Shown piece after piece: positions 13,053 through 13,616 of a DNA stretch of 13,616 nt. The notes beneath the pieces were generated by a model. The model worked only from the letters and a program-made list of their open reading frames with translations. It was not told the origin of the DNA and searched no databases. Origin of the DNA: Baffinella frigidus (lineage: Eukaryota > Cryptophyceae > Cryptomonadales > Baffinellaceae). Position numbers and translations under genes: made by a program. The stretch covers positions 216,807 through 230,422 of the forward strand of contig MU646761.1 in the NCBI GenBank assembly GCA_026770585.1, written 5' to 3'. How positions within the stretch are numbered: the stretch's first letter is position 1; each line of letters starts with the position of its first letter.

Positions 13053-13603
13053 AGTTGACTGATTCCAGATCAAATTGAGATATTAGTAAGGGAAACTGTG
13101 TGGTAAGAAAGGGTCCGATTTCTTCAATTTTCTTCAAAGAACTTTCGGCAGCTGAAAAAAGACCGGTTTTCAAATGGCCTTCGTTCGAACACTCGTTAAT
13201 TATGTTCGGAGATTTTTAGATCAGAGTGCTCAGCTTGAGCTCGCCTTCAAAACGACCTGAAGGACTTGTGGTAAATTATTTCGCCTTCCAAATCCTTTTC
13301 TCGTCCAAAAAAGGGGACCGTATTAGGTAACGCACCTCGTAGGTAATCTAAGTACGACCCTTTTTTCAGACGAGAAAAGGATTTGGAAGGCGGAAAAATT
13401 TACCCCAAGTCCTTCAGGTCGTTTTGAAGGCGAGCTCACGCTGAGCACTCTGATCTAAAAATCCCCGAAAATAATCAACGAGTGTTTGAACTAAGGCCAG
13501 TTGAAAACCGGCCCTTTTACAGCTGCCGAAACATTCTCTGGATAATTCTGACCCTTTCTTACCACACAGTTCCCATACAGTTTGATCTCGAATTAGTCAA
13601 CTA
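13053..13603. repeat. ~550 bp imperfect palindrome
   Basis: The left arm (13053-13321) and right arm (13352-13603) are reverse complements with scattered substitutions and small indels. Matching landmarks: AGTTGACT...GATCAAA, CTGTGTGGTAAGAAAGGGTC, CTCGCCTTCAAAACGACCTG and CCTTCCAAATCCTTTTCTCG. The ~30 bp centre holds AGGTAACGCACCTCGTAGGT. Confidence 0.88.
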
Positions 13604-13616
13604 GTCAGTTAGCGGC

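Noticed and set aside
12692-13078. 128-codon + frame
   Set aside because: No recognisable motif, it ends inside the palindrome arm, and it spans the repeated TGTGTRGTAA motif. Chance in AT-richer DNA is likelier.

Overview
The window looks like a eukaryotic subtelomeric or telomere-adjacent region. About 2.3 kb (7756-10165) is degenerate TTTAGGG-type repeat. That unit is typical of plants and green algae and is also found in several algal, alveolate and oomycete lineages. The only genes I can support are intronless, GC-rich and followed by an AATAAA signal 18-21 nt after the stop. Nothing bacterial (operons, Shine-Dalgarno-led genes) is visible. The species cannot be decided from this sequence.

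Layout. 1-2340: a patchwork of 22-24 bp GC-rich tandem repeats, short C-rich telomere-like tracts and many 100-125 bp foldback elements. 2560-4040: gene A (+) with its upstream region and a 3' foldback. 4040-5010: a spacer holding a nested-hairpin structure and a cluster of foldback elements. 5010-6500: gene B (-), an inverted duplicate of the gene A module, so A and B are convergent. 6500-7760: unique sequence, a short telomere-like tract and more foldbacks. 7756-10165: G-rich TTTAGGG-like arrays with a ~537 bp higher-order repeat and a 320 bp non-telomeric island. 10195-10233: a short array in the opposite orientation. 10240-11900: gene C (-), the third family member. 11900-13616: AT-richer, gene-poor DNA with a recurrent TGTGTRGTAA motif and a ~550 bp palindrome at the right edge.

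The genes. A, B and C encode paralogous proteins of 323, 280 and 321 residues. They share a conserved N-terminus (MxSLKNAASLL...REWLADD), a core block (AAETMHDLT...AGSPFFMNPN), a variable serine/arginine repeat of 10 residues (7, 2 and 6 units) and a conserved C-terminus ending VF(Q/E)PVR(P/L)RW. I do not recognise the family and assign no function. All three share upstream motifs, the 3' end and an ancestral downstream foldback, so the duplicated unit is a module larger than the coding region.

The mobile component is at least three families of TA-flanked, near-palindromic elements (called F1, F2 and F3 here). They resemble non-autonomous Tc1/mariner-type MITEs. For F1, two filled/empty site comparisons inside the window show TA duplication directly. 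No transposase gene is present.
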